Assembly (NCBI GenBank): GCA_963556195.1
Contig: OY744529.1
Coordinates: 59,542,580-59,606,579, forward strand
Source of the DNA: Sepiola atlantica
Taxonomy: Eukaryota > Mollusca > Cephalopoda > Sepiida > Sepiolidae
Length of the DNA: 64,000 bases
Reading direction: 5' to 3'
Shown here: in pieces, positions 1-12,117 of the stretch
Position numbering within the stretch: the first letter of the stretch is position 1
Layout: the number at the start of each line of letters is the position of its first letter
The notes under the pieces: generated by a model
The model's input: the letters and a program-made list of their open reading frames with translations, nothing else
Told to the model about the DNA's origin: nothing
Databases searched by the model: none
Position numbers and translations under genes: made by a program

Positions 1-103
1 ACGTATAGGAATACAAAAGAACCCCTTTTTTAAGAACAGAATTTTCGACCGTTTCTTTCGATCTTATTCACTGTATTGCTTCAGTGTATCACATTACAGA
101 CAG

Positions 104-120
104 ACACACACACATACACG

Positions 121-182
<62 letters not shown>
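104..182. repeat. (AC)n/(AT)n microsatellite
   Basis: Dinucleotide AC run passing directly into about 50 bp of pure AT. Simple sequence, no coding value. Confidence 0.95.
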
Positions 183-776
183 GTGTTTTAAGGCTTGCTG
201 CTAACAAATTTGTAGACAAACGGAATTTGTTTTCGTTATGGTATCTTAGAACAGTTTGACGTCACTTGAACGTTTCGTTTGTTTTGTTTTTGCAACTTAA
301 TCTGATGTTATTTCTTTGAAATGTTATCAGATGAAACTATCTATTAAAGAATAATTGAAAAGAAAATGTAATACATAATATTTTATTGTAAAATATATAC
401 AATTTATTGTTTAACTCTCATGCTGTACGCATGCATAAATGTGTAGTCTAACCAAGGAAAGGATTTAGAAGAGAACATCGTCAGCCTTGACCCATAAGAA
501 AGAATGGCTAACAATATAGATAGTCTGATTGAAGGCCGTATGAAGCATAGGCAAAAGGTGTGGTGTTTGTATGAATGATACGAACATCAAGTAAGATAAT
601 TCAAGATTTAATGCTGTCAAATTACTGATTTGCATTAAGAGTCAGCCTTTTATTCACAGACTAGGGTTTTTCATGGGCGGAATTGATTTTTAACACCTAA
701 GAAGGTTACTTGTGTATAAATGATTGTATTTTGGCATGGACAGTAAATTCATACCATCACCGCTACCACCATCAGC
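183..776. other. AT-rich stretch, no gene seen
   Basis: No long open frame, RNA gene or recognisable repeat is visible on either strand. Confidence 0.6.
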
Positions 777-1060
777 AGTACCAAACTAATGTGCAACCCT
801 TCCTCACCGTGGTAGGGACAGTGGCAACGCGGTAGTGTTAGAGCTACCCGGCTAACAGGGCTCTGCTGAAAATCCAGGTAGAATCGGCATCAGGATCGTC
901 CTCTTCTGGTCGTCTCTGCCTCTGTATGTGGCAAGAAAAGATGTGTCAGGTGTAGAACCACAAGTCGTCATTGCTTTGTGTGTTCTGGGTCAAACCTTCC
1001 CTGAGTTTGTAGGTTCCCTACTTCGGAGACAAAGAAGAAAGGGAGAGAGTACCTAACTGT
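777..1060. repeat. GC-richer block, probable unclassified dispersed repeat
   Basis: Base composition rises sharply relative to the AT-rich DNA on both sides, and there is no open frame. The block is likely an unclassified interspersed repeat, but no second copy was found in this window, so the call rests on composition only. Confidence 0.3.
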
Positions 1061-1317
1061 GGTGTTCACCACAATTCCGTTAATACTTTTTTGTGTGTGT
1101 AAAAAAAAGTTCAAAGTTTATTATTTCAACCGGAAAGACTGTTGGGTGTAAAACAAAACACATAAAGATTCTCTATTAAATAATTTTTGTGGTAAGGAAA
1201 ATGATAATATTACGAAGAACAAATTATGCAGAAAATCTTTTTCAAATATTCAACTAAATTATCCAACATATTCTTCTATAAGTTTGAGTTTTCTTTTAAA
1301 TTCTGCACTAGTAACTT

Positions 1318-1600
1318 TATTGTTTGTTTGTATTTAAATTATTTGTGCGAATTTAATTTGTTTTATTTTTTGTAATTTCTCGTTTGTTTTCATTTAAAAT
1401 TATTTTTCGTCTGTTTTCATTCAAACTTATTGTTAGTTTTCATTTGAACTAACTTATCCATTGTTTTCATTTAAACTTATTTATCGTTTGTTTTTTTATT
1501 TAAAGTTATTCATTGTTTGTTTACATTTTTAGAATTATTCATCGTTTGTTTTTAATTTGTTTGTTTATTTAATTATTGTTTATTTGTTCCCTAAATTCAT
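1318..1600. repeat. Degenerate tandem repeat, ~30-bp TCGTTTGTTTTCATTTAAA-type unit
   Basis: A unit close to CGTTTGTTTTCATTTAAAC followed by TTATT recurs about eight times with drift (for example near 1380, 1408, 1440, 1480, 1515 and 1540). The flanks at 1061-1317 and 1601-2187 are AT-rich without a gene. Confidence 0.7.
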
Positions 1601-2187
1601 GATTCAGTTTTTCAGTATTTGATTGTATTCTGCTAAAAACATAAGTAATTTTACATACATCGTAACCAACAATATTTTCTACACAACAAATAATAGGTTG
1701 ATATTATTGTAACTTTAAAAAATTATAATCGGCATTGCTTGACTTTGCATGTTTATTTTACTAACTTTTGTAAAAAAAATTGTTTTCAAATTGTTCACAA
1801 TGAAAATAATAAACGAAATTTATTCTTTAAAATCTATGAAAATCTATAATGTTTATTTACTTTAACGCAGCAATAACACACAACTTAACTACTCATATTG
1901 AATTATTGTTTTTTTAAATTTATATTGAATAAAGTTCAGTTTCAGTATAAATTGAATCGTGTTCCATTTTTCTTTTTTTAAATGCAATTTTTAAAGTTTT
2001 CTGATGCTTTTTTTTAAAAGATTTCACTCATTATCGACAGTCTGACTATTCAACAGATCTCGCTTGCTTGCACCTACTAGCATGACGTCACTTCTGATCG
2101 CACAGGCCTTACTTTTTTACGAAGGTCACGGCTCTGTACAGAAGTCAGAATCGCTAAAAAACAAAAGAAAACAAAAACAACACCAAC

Positions 2188-2256
<69 letters not shown>
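2188..2256. repeat. (ATG)23 trinucleotide microsatellite
   Basis: Uninterrupted ATG/GAT run. It generates artificial poly-Met, poly-Asp and poly-His frames on both strands, which are not genes. Confidence 0.97.
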
Positions 2257-2257
<1 letters not shown>

Positions 2258-2894
2258 CACAACTGTATCATGATCTATATTGCAGGCAACCAATCAACAC
2301 ATTACTATTAAAAAACACAAAAAACAACGCACAGTTTCCGGCACAGTTTCCATACTGGTTCTTTGCTGATCAGACATTAGCATTATTATCATTTCTTTTC
2401 TTTTTAAAAATTTTTGCCGAACATTCTTCTTATCTGGAAGTCACAACTGTTGTTTGGAACTGCACATCAATACGTATATATTCTTTCTTCTGCACGGATG
2501 AAGTTGAATGAAGTTGCCAAGAGAGAAAAGAAATATATTGATTTTTATATGAGAGCAGGACATCATCCAAATTGATCAGCATTTTTGTATAGGGGATTAG
2601 GGTTAGCTCTCTCCCTGCTCTTCTACAAATCTATTCACTTCCTCCTGTCTAGATTGCCATTTTATTACCTACCACTTTTACCCTTTTTTCAATTCATACA
2701 TACCCCCACCAATTCTCACCCTGTCTTTGATTTTCTTATTTGATTTCTTTATGATAAAACCAGATTTAAATAAAACTAAACAAAAAATGAAATCACATTC
2801 AGAAATTTCTGTATCGCTTATTGTATACAAATAAATACATTATCCTTCTTTCTTTCTATCTTTTTTCTTTTCTTTTTTTTAACTTACCAGAAAT
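2257..2894. other. Intergenic, no gene seen
   Basis: AT- and pyrimidine-rich sequence with several short polyT/TTTC tracts near 2850-2880. No supportable feature. Confidence 0.55.
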
Positions 2895-3130
2895 AAGGCA
2901 TCTTACCACTGAAGCGTAAGGGGCTACTGTAATAGGGTCCGGATGTAATGGGGAAACCAAGGTGGGGATTTGGGAGAGATAGTTTGGACAATATAGGTTT
3001 TTATTGGATGACAAAAACAAAGTTCATACAAATAGACTATTAGCCGAATCAGTATATATGGAGTTGTGGCCTCTGGAATGTCCACCGGAGATAAGTGTAG
3101 GGTCCCTTTCCATGCGCGACATGGCACAAC
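2895..3130 (-). mobile_element. 3' terminal fragment of a CR1/Jockey-type non-LTR retrotransposon
   Basis: Read on the minus strand, the last 90 bp (ending around 2905) match the 3' tail of the LINE copy at 61340-61765: both have a segment on the theme CCCCA-CCTTGG-TTTCCCC-TTACA, then CCCTATTA, then CCCCTTACGCTTCAG. The coding part is decayed and gives no clean RT motif. It is interpreted as a 5'-truncated copy of the family seen better at 30795-33070. Confidence 0.5.
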
Positions 3131-3147
3131 AGTTATCCTGATATTAT

Positions 3148-3440
3148 ACAACTGTTGATAGAACAGTCACTTTTAATGCTACCTAAGAGTTAGGGCTCCT
3201 GTACTACCAGTCGGAAACAGCAGCCAGACAAGCTGTCAAACCTGTACACTCAACCTATCAGAACAAGAGATCCCAGACTAGTCATGTGAAATTGAGTAAC
3301 ACACAAGTATCCTCATGTTGTCCAGATAAAGAGAAAGAGATAGAGGATGAGACAGCGTTCACTGCCCTAGTCAAGAAACAAGGTCAATCACTGGGAGTAT
3401 TTGAAGTTTCCCTGTGATGGTACTGTAGCAACGTTGACTG
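3148..3440. repeat. Dispersed repeat A, copy 1
   Basis: Collinear with 33072-33400. Both copies share AGAACAG at the left edge, then TGCTACCTAAGAGTTAGG, AGCCAGACAAGCTGTC, and AGAAACAAGG further right, with moderate divergence between them. In both places the repeat sits immediately upstream (in the minus sense) of a CR1/Jockey LINE fragment. It could be an independent SINE or the 5' part of that LINE. No open frame. Confidence 0.7.
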
Positions 3441-4630
3441 TAGCTTTGCTAAGGTGTTGTTGATTTTTATTGCGCCTGAGAAAAGATCTATACTGACAAT
3501 TACATTTGTAATAAAATGTTAGAAAATGGTTTAAAAACAGATAAAAACATGAATGTTGAATAAAAGAGATTAATTAACACAATATATTTATATGTACAAA
3601 ATTATAAGTGATTAAAAGTTATTTCTTGTTAGTAAATGTTTATTTAATAAGTAGAGTTCTCATTGTAGAAAGTTCATGGTGAGATAAGTTATGAGTGTTA
3701 AGATGAATGTGTGTATACATTTGCCTCATGTCAGTGTGCATATGCGTGCAACACTGTAAAAGAATTAGACAGTGTGTGTGTTGCCTTTCATCAGTACGCA
3801 TATGTGTATGACAGTGTGTGTGTGAGTTTAAAATTGTGATTAGCTCCCCTTTGCGCTTTTGGAGAAAGGGAAGCTGAGCGTAATATTGTGTCCTTATTTT
3901 GGGCTCCACTGGTTGACTCAAAAGAAAATTCTGGCCTTAAATAATGAGTCATTGGCTTGAAGCGATTTTTACTTGTGAGTGCCAAAAGTGATTTTGAGTG
4001 CATAAGTTGAGTTTGACGTGCTGTGGAAAGTTGAAAGCATGTGACTGCTATTTTTGCTTTTTTGTAAATATTTCTGTGGGAGCCAGTTTTGTATGAAAAA
4101 TATAATTTATTTTTCCAGATATATTTAGGAGGGTGCGTGGTTTGTGTACACGCAGTTGGTCAATTAATATGGTGGGATTGGGATACATGTCAATACTATA
4201 TTACCTCTGAGCCTGAATAATACACAAAGAAAGAGTGCAAGCTTGTCCATGGGTGGAGCCTATCTACTCCTATCTGTTTACAGTGACACGCACAAGTATT
4301 ACAAACGTTGGATCGTTTAATTAATTTATTTTAAGGAAATATTTTTCTGTGGCTACAAACATACACTTTGACTTGAACTCATTAAGTATATAAGTTTCCC
4401 TCCATGCCAAGGGATATTTTGGGGTTATTTATAGAATAGTAACCCCCTCCAGTTTAGGAGCACATGTGAATCATAATACTTGACTTTGATCTATTAACCA
4501 TCATTCTATCAAAAAATAACTTACTAGATGCCAATTTAAATGCTTCAAAATCACTTTCGAATGTTAAAGTATATGACGTAAATATCATGTTTGACATTTT
4601 ATTTTATTTAATATATATTGAAAAGATCGA
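3441..4630. other. Intergenic, no gene seen
   Basis: The short minus-strand frames at 3640-4003 run through TG/CA-rich simple sequence and have no recognisable family. A segment at about 4230-4275 resembles the right end of dispersed repeat A (compare 33355-33395). Confidence 0.5.
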
Positions 4631-4656
4631 CATATATATATATATATATATATATA
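4631..4656. repeat. (AT)n microsatellite
   Basis: 26-bp AT run. Confidence 0.95.
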
Positions 4657-4949
4657 AATCTGGTTTCTTTGAGAGTGTGGGAAACTTTAAAGTGATTTTG
4701 AAGCATGTAGATAAACAGTTCAAAAGTAATTTCTGGCTAGAATTTAAGTTTATATGCCTACGATTAGTACCATAGTTCATTTGTGTACTAAAATAAATAA
4801 AAATAGTAGTTTGAGATAGAGACACTTTTTATACTAATGAGTCACCACTTATCAAGGCAAAAAAGCCAGTCGAGGAGAAGAATTACTGAAATTGTCAGTT
4901 GCATGATGAACAATACTTTGAGAGAATTGAAAACGATGAATGGAATGGA

Positions 4950-5253
4950 TATAATTTGTTTCCTTAAGAGGACGGCTCGACAAGTATTTGTTAACATTGA
5001 TCTTGAAGTCGACCATGTTGTAATCTGCAAGGAAGCAGTCCCATGGCAATGTGTTCCACAGTTGTGAAGTTCTTTGAAAGAAACTCTGTCCATGGAAATT
5101 CTGTTTAATTTTAAGTACACAGCGAAAGAAAAGAAAGTTCTTTGTAGTGGTGATAGAAGAACGAGATCTTGCTGTGAATGAGGAGGAAGGGACCAGAGAT
5201 TGGAACGCAGTTAAGCCTAGAAAAGAATTGTATAGACTCAAGATTATTGGCAA
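4950..5253 (-). pseudogene. CR1/Jockey-type reverse transcriptase, C-terminal fragment
   Basis: The minus-strand frame 5253 to 4852 carries the signature C-terminal end of this ORF2 type. It has a basic TARSRSSITTTKNF segment, then SFFQRTSQLWNTLPWD, then FKINVNKYL. In these elements the WN(T/S)LP block and the following FK..VN.YL segment lie just before the ORF2 stop. Everything upstream, including all catalytic RT motifs, is absent. The copy is therefore a short 5'-truncated insertion with no function expected. A related plus-strand copy lies 500 bp away (5768-6150). Confidence 0.75.
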
Positions 5254-5767
5254 ACTCCTACTAGTACATTATTGACACATACTAAAAGAACTGAATACAA
5301 CAGAATAAAAGTTGCACTTTGGAATTGAATTGTATTCAAATTAGTAATTTTCATATCTCTGTAAACCAACAAGGACATTCGACAGATCAAAGGATTGTTG
5401 CGTAAATGTTGTGGTCTGATGAGACAGAAATTGAACTTTTCTGTGAAAATAGTTTGAGAAATGTCTGGATTTGAGGGTTATTTAATACGAAAATATAATC
5501 TCTACTGTAAACAATACATTGTCTACCATTACTTGAACACAAGTTCCTATTTTACTTATAGATAGAGCAAAATGTTGAGCCCAAACCTTTTGACTTATGA
5601 CTACAATAAATCCGATTGGATTTTAACTCAGCATGGCCAATTCCATAATTCACAACCGTATCCTATAAGTCAACACACACACACAAAATCTCCAGAAAAA
5701 AGAATATTTTGCATGACTTTAAAAATATCATCTGAGACTAAAATGGAAGATGCATATCTAGTCTGAT
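5254..5767. other. Intergenic, no gene seen
   Basis: AT-rich sequence between two divergent LINE fragments. The short frame at 5572-5766 has no recognisable features. Confidence 0.5.
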
Positions 5768-6150
5768 GCTAAGGTTACTAGGAAAATGGTTGGATTATTT
5801 TACCACTTCAGAAAGTACCTGACTCCAGATGCAATCCTCTACCTATAAGTGTCAGAAACGTCCTAAGATGGAATATTGTTGCCACATCTGGGGAGGTGCC
5901 ACACAGAACATTCTTTCTTGCCTTGACACAAAATTAACTTCAAAACAGCCCCTTTATCACAGAAGAGACGTTGCTAGTCTCTCTCTACTCTCACGTTATT
6001 TCCATGAAACGTGCTCGACTGAGCTCCAATCTTTTGTTCCTCCTTGTAAACAGAGTTTTTTTGCAAGGGCTTCCCGACTGTGGGACACATTACCATAGGA
6101 CTTCTTCCCTGCTGATTACAACTTGGTCGTATTCAAAGGACAGTAGAAAG
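5768..6150 (+). pseudogene. CR1/Jockey-type reverse transcriptase, C-terminal fragment
   Basis: Translated pieces match the 3' part of the longer copy at 27000-28553: KMEYCCHIWGGA, then HRRDVASLSLLSRYFHETC, then ELQSFVPP and SRLWDTLP. A frame break after the LP motif precedes an FFPADYNLVVFK segment. The HRRD(V)xSLSLLxRYFH block is a family hallmark shared with the 28.2-kb copy and the 61.7-kb copy. No catalytic motif is retained; this is a dead 3' fragment. Confidence 0.8.
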
Positions 6151-7346
6151 TGAACCGTGGGTTTACTTTCGGCAGCCTCGTAACTCTCGCTTCCCTTATT
6201 TTCTCCTTTAGTTCTCACATTCACTGAGCAATGTTTCTGACAAAGGGGGAAAATTGCTGTTTTCTGCGTCTGAATCTATCCACCTAACAGTTATTACTGG
6301 CTAGTTTTTGACTTTAAAGTAGTTTATTTTTTCTAGCTACTTACATCAAGTGGTTTCGTGCCTTGTCTGGAGCGATTTCCATTAAAAAAATCTAATGTCA
6401 CCAAATTCTTGTCATAACCCTGACCCCATAAGTAATCAAACAAACGCAGCTCACATCCATTGATCAATGTTAGTACTCCCATAGTGTTCCTTATTTTTTC
6501 AGCTGATAATCATTCTGTCTCATTAAACTCCTCGAGTGGTTCTTGGCCTTGATAAGTGATGACCAAGTATTAAAAGAAAGTTACTCATACTGTAGTGTAA
6601 ACAGGAGACTGATTAATGATGACGGAAATAAGTCTTTTTTAAAAGAGTGGTCAAGTTAATATGTCAATTTCCGGTCATTCAGAGATGAACACAATAAGAA
6701 ACGGCGATTTTGGTAAAAAAATACAATGAATTAAAAACTGAATAACATTGAATAAAAAAGGGATCTCGTTTAACAAAGTCAGAGGTCATAATCAATAGAT
6801 ACAAAAATTTACTAAAGAAGGTCAATATTGGGTTATCATAACACTCAATAATGGACAGTTAAAAGAAAACAAAGGAATGTCAATGAACAAAACCTGAGGT
6901 TATAATCGCCAGATTGTGTCTGTCTTTCCAAATTATGGGACATTATAGTGGAGATGTAATTGATTCAACTGTTTACACACACACACACACGCTCTCTCTT
7001 TCTCTTTCTCTTTCTCTCTCTCTCTCTCATTCTTTCTCTCTCTCTGTCTCTCTGTCTCTCTCTCTCTCTCTGTTATAGCTTTCTTTTAGAATAGAGCAAT
7101 TTCACTCATTCCTTCTCTTTGTGTGATTATTTTACTCTTTCCTTCTGTCAGATGGTCATTTCAATATAATGATACCAGAATAATAATAATACTGCTTAGA
7201 ACAAAAGAGAAAGAGAAAGAGAGAGAGAGAGGGGGGGGGAGAGAGTTAGAGAAAAAAGACTGACAGACAGACAGAGAACTCTTTATTTAACATCTTCTAC
7301 TGTTATTAATTCTCGTTTTTTTTTCTCTTCAATTTTATCATTAACA
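6151..7346. other. Intergenic with CT and GA simple repeats
   Basis: No gene. (CT)n/(TCTT)n fills about 6990-7073 and a (GA)n/G tract lies at 7205-7252. Confidence 0.6.
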
Positions 7347-7560
7347 AGCTGTACCTATCCGGCGTTGCCCGGGAGTCTTTTTACGTTATATTTGTTTCGC
7401 TTTTTTCTTTAATTAACTATACCGTTCCTTTTTTTTGTTGACAATATTTACGTTTAAAATGTGTTTCCGCATTAAGCACATTATTTTTACTTAAACTATG
7501 CTTTAGTAAAAAAAACAAAAACATTCAAAACACTAACTTAATGCAAGTGTGATTGTTGTG
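7347..7560 (+). repeat. Dispersed repeat with AGCTGTACC...GTTGCCCGGG start
   Basis: Begins AAGCTGTACCTATCCGGCGT followed by TGCCCGGG. The same opening recurs in altered form at 12798, 48215 (minus strand), 50775 and 62536, usually touching an (AT)n run. It is a dispersed repeat of unknown class with no coding capacity visible here; the right end is not defined. Confidence 0.55.
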
Positions 7561-8194
7561 AGAATTCCTTGGGAGACCGAACGCACCCGTTAAAAAGACA
7601 CGCCTACCTTATTAGTAGAAACTCAGGTACTGTTCTTCCATCTTTCAGAACGACGCGTTCTGTGTAACCCGAAGCCTTTTAGTTTGGTTATCACGTAGTT
7701 GGAAGTTCTTGGAAATTCGATGTTAATTACATTCAGTTGCCACGAGGTAGTTGCATTGCTTGAATAGATCAACTGATAAAAAGATGCTTTTAAAGTTCAG
7801 AGCAAAAATTCAATATTAAATCTATTGAGTTGATACGAGGGTGACCCCGCAAAATTTCAACTAAAGAAAAAAATGGTTATCTGGCACCGCACGTGTTCGA
7901 AAGAGACGCTAAAACATATCCCTCTGGTCAACTGCCAAAGGTCAACCCCTAAAGGTCACCTCCTCCTTTCAGTAGGAGGAGGGGCGAGTGTGAAGATTTA
8001 ACAGTGAAATTTCTAACATTGTACACATGGAATTTGGAGAACTACAAAACCAGATTTGTCAAATTTTCCCGGGCAAGTTTTCACTGACTTCAATAATGTT
8101 TACAAAAATTGTTTGAATAAAATATATGGCAATAAAACCCCGGCTTTTAACCATTTTATTATTTATAAATGTAAGAGTTAAAAATAACATGTTC

Positions 8195-8196
<2 letters not shown>
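7561..8196. other. Intergenic, no gene seen
   Basis: Slightly higher GC at 7850-8000, but no open frame and no second copy found. Confidence 0.5.

Positions 8197-8288
<92 letters not shown>
8197..8288. repeat. (AT)n microsatellite, ~92 bp
   Basis: Pure AT run that abuts the terminal end of the foldback-element arm at 8290. Confidence 0.97.
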
Positions 8289-8289
<1 letters not shown>

Positions 8290-8291
<2 letters not shown>

Positions 8292-8805
8292 AACATTATT
8301 AAATAACACGGAGTGTTTTTACTTGATAAGACTTTTTTTATTTTTTCAATTTTCCGAATGGTCCATTTAGTGTTTCGGTCAAATTGGTGTATGTAAGTTC
8401 TATGTGTTTCTTGTTCCATTTTCTTTCCTTTTTTGTGAGTACTTTCGATTTGATTCGTCAAATCATCTTCAGACGGTGTTAATTTTAGTTTCTTTAAATA
8501 AAATATGTCTTTACTGTTGAGTTTTTTTTATTATTATAACGGCCAGTAATTTACAACTTAAAATGAGCGTCTATAACATTGAGATGTTACATGAGAGCAT
8601 GATTACGTTCTAAGAGCGTGCAAAATTCAAATGTTTGATTGCTTCACCGTTAAGAATTTGATTACGTTCTGAGCGCGTTCAAGATTCAAACGTATAATTG
8701 CTTAATGGCTAAGAATTTGGTAACATTTATTACTATGCTAAACACTTTAAAATATTATGACTAGTTTCGTAATTCACATTATTGATTTTTACAAAAAACT
8801 TAGTT
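8290..8805 (+). mobile_element. Single arm of a foldback (long inverted repeat) element
   Basis: Starts CAAACATTATTAAATAACAC, the same terminus that occurs in inverted orientation at both ends of 24752-25365. The first ~190 bp match the left arm of that element, and about 8500-8800 matches the reverse complement of its right arm (shared CTTTACTGTTGAG, ATTACGTTCT, GAATTTGGTAA, GACTAGTTTCGTAATTCA). Two internal subrepeats (about 8609-8662 and 8663-8725) duplicate the ATTACGTTCT...GAATTTG block. No transposase; the second arm is missing. Confidence 0.75.
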
Positions 8806-8959
8806 CAACCAATTTTAAATCTCTGACAGCCATTATAGCAAATACGTGAACTATTATTAAATAGTATTGGGACCCTGTCGAAATCCTACAGTATTTTCTA
8901 CATAAACATATATAATTTAGTGTTAATAATATTCATTCTGAAATAATAAATTTCTGTCA

Positions 8960-9285
8960 GGGCAAAAAATGACTCTTTCTTCTTTTGTAACAATAATTGG
9001 CACTGTTAGTTAAATATTCTTTAAATAAATAAACCCACTATTTTTTAAATGGTAGATATTTAATTATTTTGAAAACGATGAATACTTTTTTTTCATACAG
9101 TAAAAATAATCGTCGGCTTAATTTTCTTCAAATCATTTTAAATGTATTTATGGAAATGTCGACGGGATGACATAATTTGATTTTGGAACAATTCAGTTTA
9201 AAATGGGTAAAGTCGGAAATTGTTACATTAGCGATATCAGGATAATCACCAATCACCATCTTTGCTGATCAGATGATCTCAATTT
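8960..9285 (-). repeat. Dispersed repeat B, copy 1
   Basis: The reverse complement matches 16330-16790, sharing GATTTGAAGAA, a GACxATTATTTTTAC segment, AAAATAATTAAAT and AATCACCAATCA. This copy has a single version of the 118-bp internal unit that is tandemly duplicated in the other copy. Non-coding. Confidence 0.7.
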
Positions 9286-9383
9286 TTTTAATGTGTGTCA
9301 AAGTTGATAAAGTACGTACGAACATGAAGTGGCGTAGCGTATTATTATATAGATTGAACACTGTTCATCAATGTGTATCCCAA

Positions 9384-9387
<4 letters not shown>

Positions 9388-9469
<82 letters not shown>
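9388..9469. repeat. (AT)n microsatellite, ~82 bp
   Basis: Pure AT run directly adjoining the 3' end of a minus-strand LINE fragment at 9470. Confidence 0.97.
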
Positions 9470-9471
<2 letters not shown>

Positions 9472-9690
9472 ACATAGTTCACCCCAAACAAGGCAGGCCG
9501 CCACTGCAAACGTAAGGGGCTACTGAGAAAAAGGGAGAAGATTTTTTTGGGGGGGGGGGGGGGGTCAACCTAAATTGGGAGCTGCGCAGCGAGATGTCTG
9601 TTTACATTAGTTTTAAATTTCTGCATGTCAGTACAGTCGGGGAAACAGGGGGCAGGGAGGGAGTTCCAGAGGCCAGCAGCACGATATATG
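9470..9690 (-). pseudogene. CR1/Jockey-type ORF2 3' end
   Basis: The minus strand from about 9685 reads GLWNSLPAPCFPD, then MQKFKTNVNRHLAAQLP and a stop, followed by a 3' UTR containing a 16-base C tract (G tract on plus, 9549-9564). This is nearly the same terminus as the copy at 30795-33070. In this family the WNSLPA block and the FKxNVNRHL segment are the last residues of ORF2. Only about 40 codons remain. Confidence 0.85.
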
Positions 9691-10754
9691 TTCAATTAGC
9701 TAATAAGGCTGTGCACATAAATAACCTCCATAGTTTTCCTTTTACATAGGGTATTCAGATATCATATTTAATCATGTTTAACTGAAGATTCGGATTTGTA
9801 GCCATTATAGAAATATTTTCTTAGGTTTTATTTTTAAGTCCCTTGTGTCAGTGTATCTATCGATCTAACTGTCTATTTGTATCACAAACTGTTATTTATT
9901 TTTGTAGATGCCCCAGAAATACATTACACCCATGTGATGATGTTGTTCATTTTTTAATAACTCAATTATGAATGGTCACTTCATCTTAAAGGTAGAACGA
10001 AAAGAAAACCGTGACTTCATAATTTAACTCACTCCATAAACAAGAGTTCTTAACAGTACCATTAATTTTTACAGATGACTTACAGAAGGCCACTAATTAG
10101 AAAAGCAATTCGAATATAACATGTTTATCCTTTTAGAATAATAGAAATGAATACTGGGGTTGAGTGTTCCTTTACCAACAGAAACATTTGTTGTGAGGGT
10201 GAGAAGGTTTGTTTGTCCCATGAATAAGTTCTTGAGTTGCTTCTGATATTGGTTAATGGCAATTAATTTGATTTCACTTATGTAAACACTGAAGAAAATA
10301 AAACAATTTAAGACGATTTTTTCATAGGCTCAATTATTTGGTGGCAGATACTAAATACTATATTTTAGACAACTAATGCTGTATTCGTAAAATGCTGTAA
10401 TTTTATAAATTAATGCAAACTTATGGTTGGAAAATTATGGACTTGTACACTTATACAAAACAGATATGTGAAATTAATTTTGTAATAAAAAAGAATTTCC
10501 ATCGTAATTAAAATTACTTTTTATTTAGTATCTACTATGGCAAAACCGTACACTGGTCTCGATACCCTTTATGCAGTTCACCGGAATTGTTTAGCTAGAT
10601 TAATTACAAGTTTCTTTGATTTATTACTTTTCTGGATTTATTACAACTTACATGGATTTTCTACTTACCTGGGTTCATATAACAATTGCTGCAATGCATT
10701 GTGGTTTCTTTACCTGTCTCCCACTGCAGCATAGTTAGATACAATGTTAGTTTA
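9691..10754. other. Intergenic, no gene seen
   Basis: AT-rich. The short frame at 10537-10734 shows no domain, signal or codon structure supporting a gene. Confidence 0.5.
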
Positions 10755-10960
10755 TAGTGGGCAATCCAACTCCCACAAAAAGAGGGAATTCTGGACGGGT
10801 GAATAATTTATCATGATCGGCATTCCGTGGTCAGGGCACCTAAGGAGATCGACTAAACCAACACTGCCTCCCAGATAGGGAGGCAATGTCTGGAAAGGTG
10901 TTTGTTTGAGACTAGCGAAAACAGATGATAACTTTGAACCGGCCAGAAGGTTCAAAGGCC
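10755..10960 (-). mobile_element. SINE-like family with U2-like head, diverged copy
   Basis: The body matches the family at 17855-18175: a TCGGCATTCC core, then a CCTCCCagatagGGAGGC stem followed by a TCTGG segment. The right end (about 10917-10957) reads AACAGAT...ACTTTGAACC...GGCCAGAAGG, recognisably the same as the U2-derived end of the 18-kb copy though diverged. In the minus sense the U2-like end is the 5' head. Confidence 0.55.
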
Positions 10961-11080
10961 CTTGTGCTCCAATTCAGTAAGAGACTATTTTTCTAGTAAA
11001 AATCAATCTTACATTGCAATTTAGCACATGGGTGCAGGTTTATAAACTTTCGGTTGAAATTTGACACACATTTATCAATC

Positions 11081-11111
<31 letters not shown>

Positions 11112-11609
11112 TTGTTATTGTATAAATGAATGCAAACTTCACAGAAACACATGTGGTCACATCATTTTAATTTCTCTCTGGAGTGGAACACACTGAGGTT
11201 TTATATTTATTTATTTCAAGGGTTCCGGAACACCAGTTTCAAGCATGGACGAAAATGTTATCTCTGGACATTTCTTATCTCAACAGCCCAGTAAGCAGGT
11301 GAGTGGAGAGTGCCTGTCTTTCTATTCCGAACTTCTTGGCTGTATGACTGATAAAAAGAGAATCTGTTAACTCTCTCTCTCATTATTTAACACTAAAACA
11401 TTGTTTACAACAACATCCTGAAAATGACAGAGTGCAATTGATATGCTTTAATTGATTTTCTGCTATAAGAATTAAATTGAAGTTAGAAGAAGTTGACGTA
11501 TATTTACTTCAAAAGAAGCAATTATTGTTTACCGTGTGTATACATTCCTTCAATAATTATGCCATTTTCTCAAGTAGAAGTTGAAAAATAAAACTGTTTT
11601 TGATGCCAA

Positions 11610-11610
<1 letters not shown>
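10961..11610. other. Intergenic, no gene seen
   Basis: Contains a (TG)n run at 11081-11104 and nothing else recognisable. Confidence 0.55.

Positions 11611-11673
<63 letters not shown>
11611..11673. repeat. (AT)n microsatellite
   Basis: 63-bp AT run. Confidence 0.97.
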
Positions 11674-11678
<5 letters not shown>

Positions 11679-11794
11679 TGTTTGAATAAAAGCATTCACA
11701 ATACAGCTCTATATTTTTATTGAGCACTCTTTTATAAGCCCGGTTTGATTCCCTTTGGATTTCTACCCTGTGGATTTTTACCCTACCTGGATTA

Positions 11795-11813
11795 CTATAT
11801 ATATATATATATA

Positions 11814-11903
<90 letters not shown>
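11795..11903. repeat. Compound (AT)n/(GT)n microsatellite
   Basis: AT runs interrupted by TTTATTTATT and GT steps, ending in (GT)n. It produces spurious Tyr/Ile-rich frames. Confidence 0.95.
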
Positions 11904-11904
<1 letters not shown>

Positions 11905-12039
11905 ATTATTTATACAAAACTTACAATATACAATTTTCCTATGTATATCAATAATTCTTTTAATTTCTATCGTAATTGATGTCTGCCTGGTTGTTGATCA
12001 CATATAGGTTCTGAAACTACTTTGCAGAATGCCACTAAA

Positions 12040-12085
12040 TTTGGCATAAAGCAGCTATGAAACGCTGGGGGTGTCATAAAAATGT

Positions 12086-12117
<32 letters not shown>

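Noticed and set aside
2064..2511. Frames with long poly-Asp, poly-Met and poly-His runs
   Set aside because: They are six-frame translations of the (ATG)n microsatellite.
8059..8461. Tyr/Ile-alternating frames here and at 9273, 11745, 26380, 34207, 34760, 52949 and 62369
   Set aside because: They are translations of (AT)n microsatellites.
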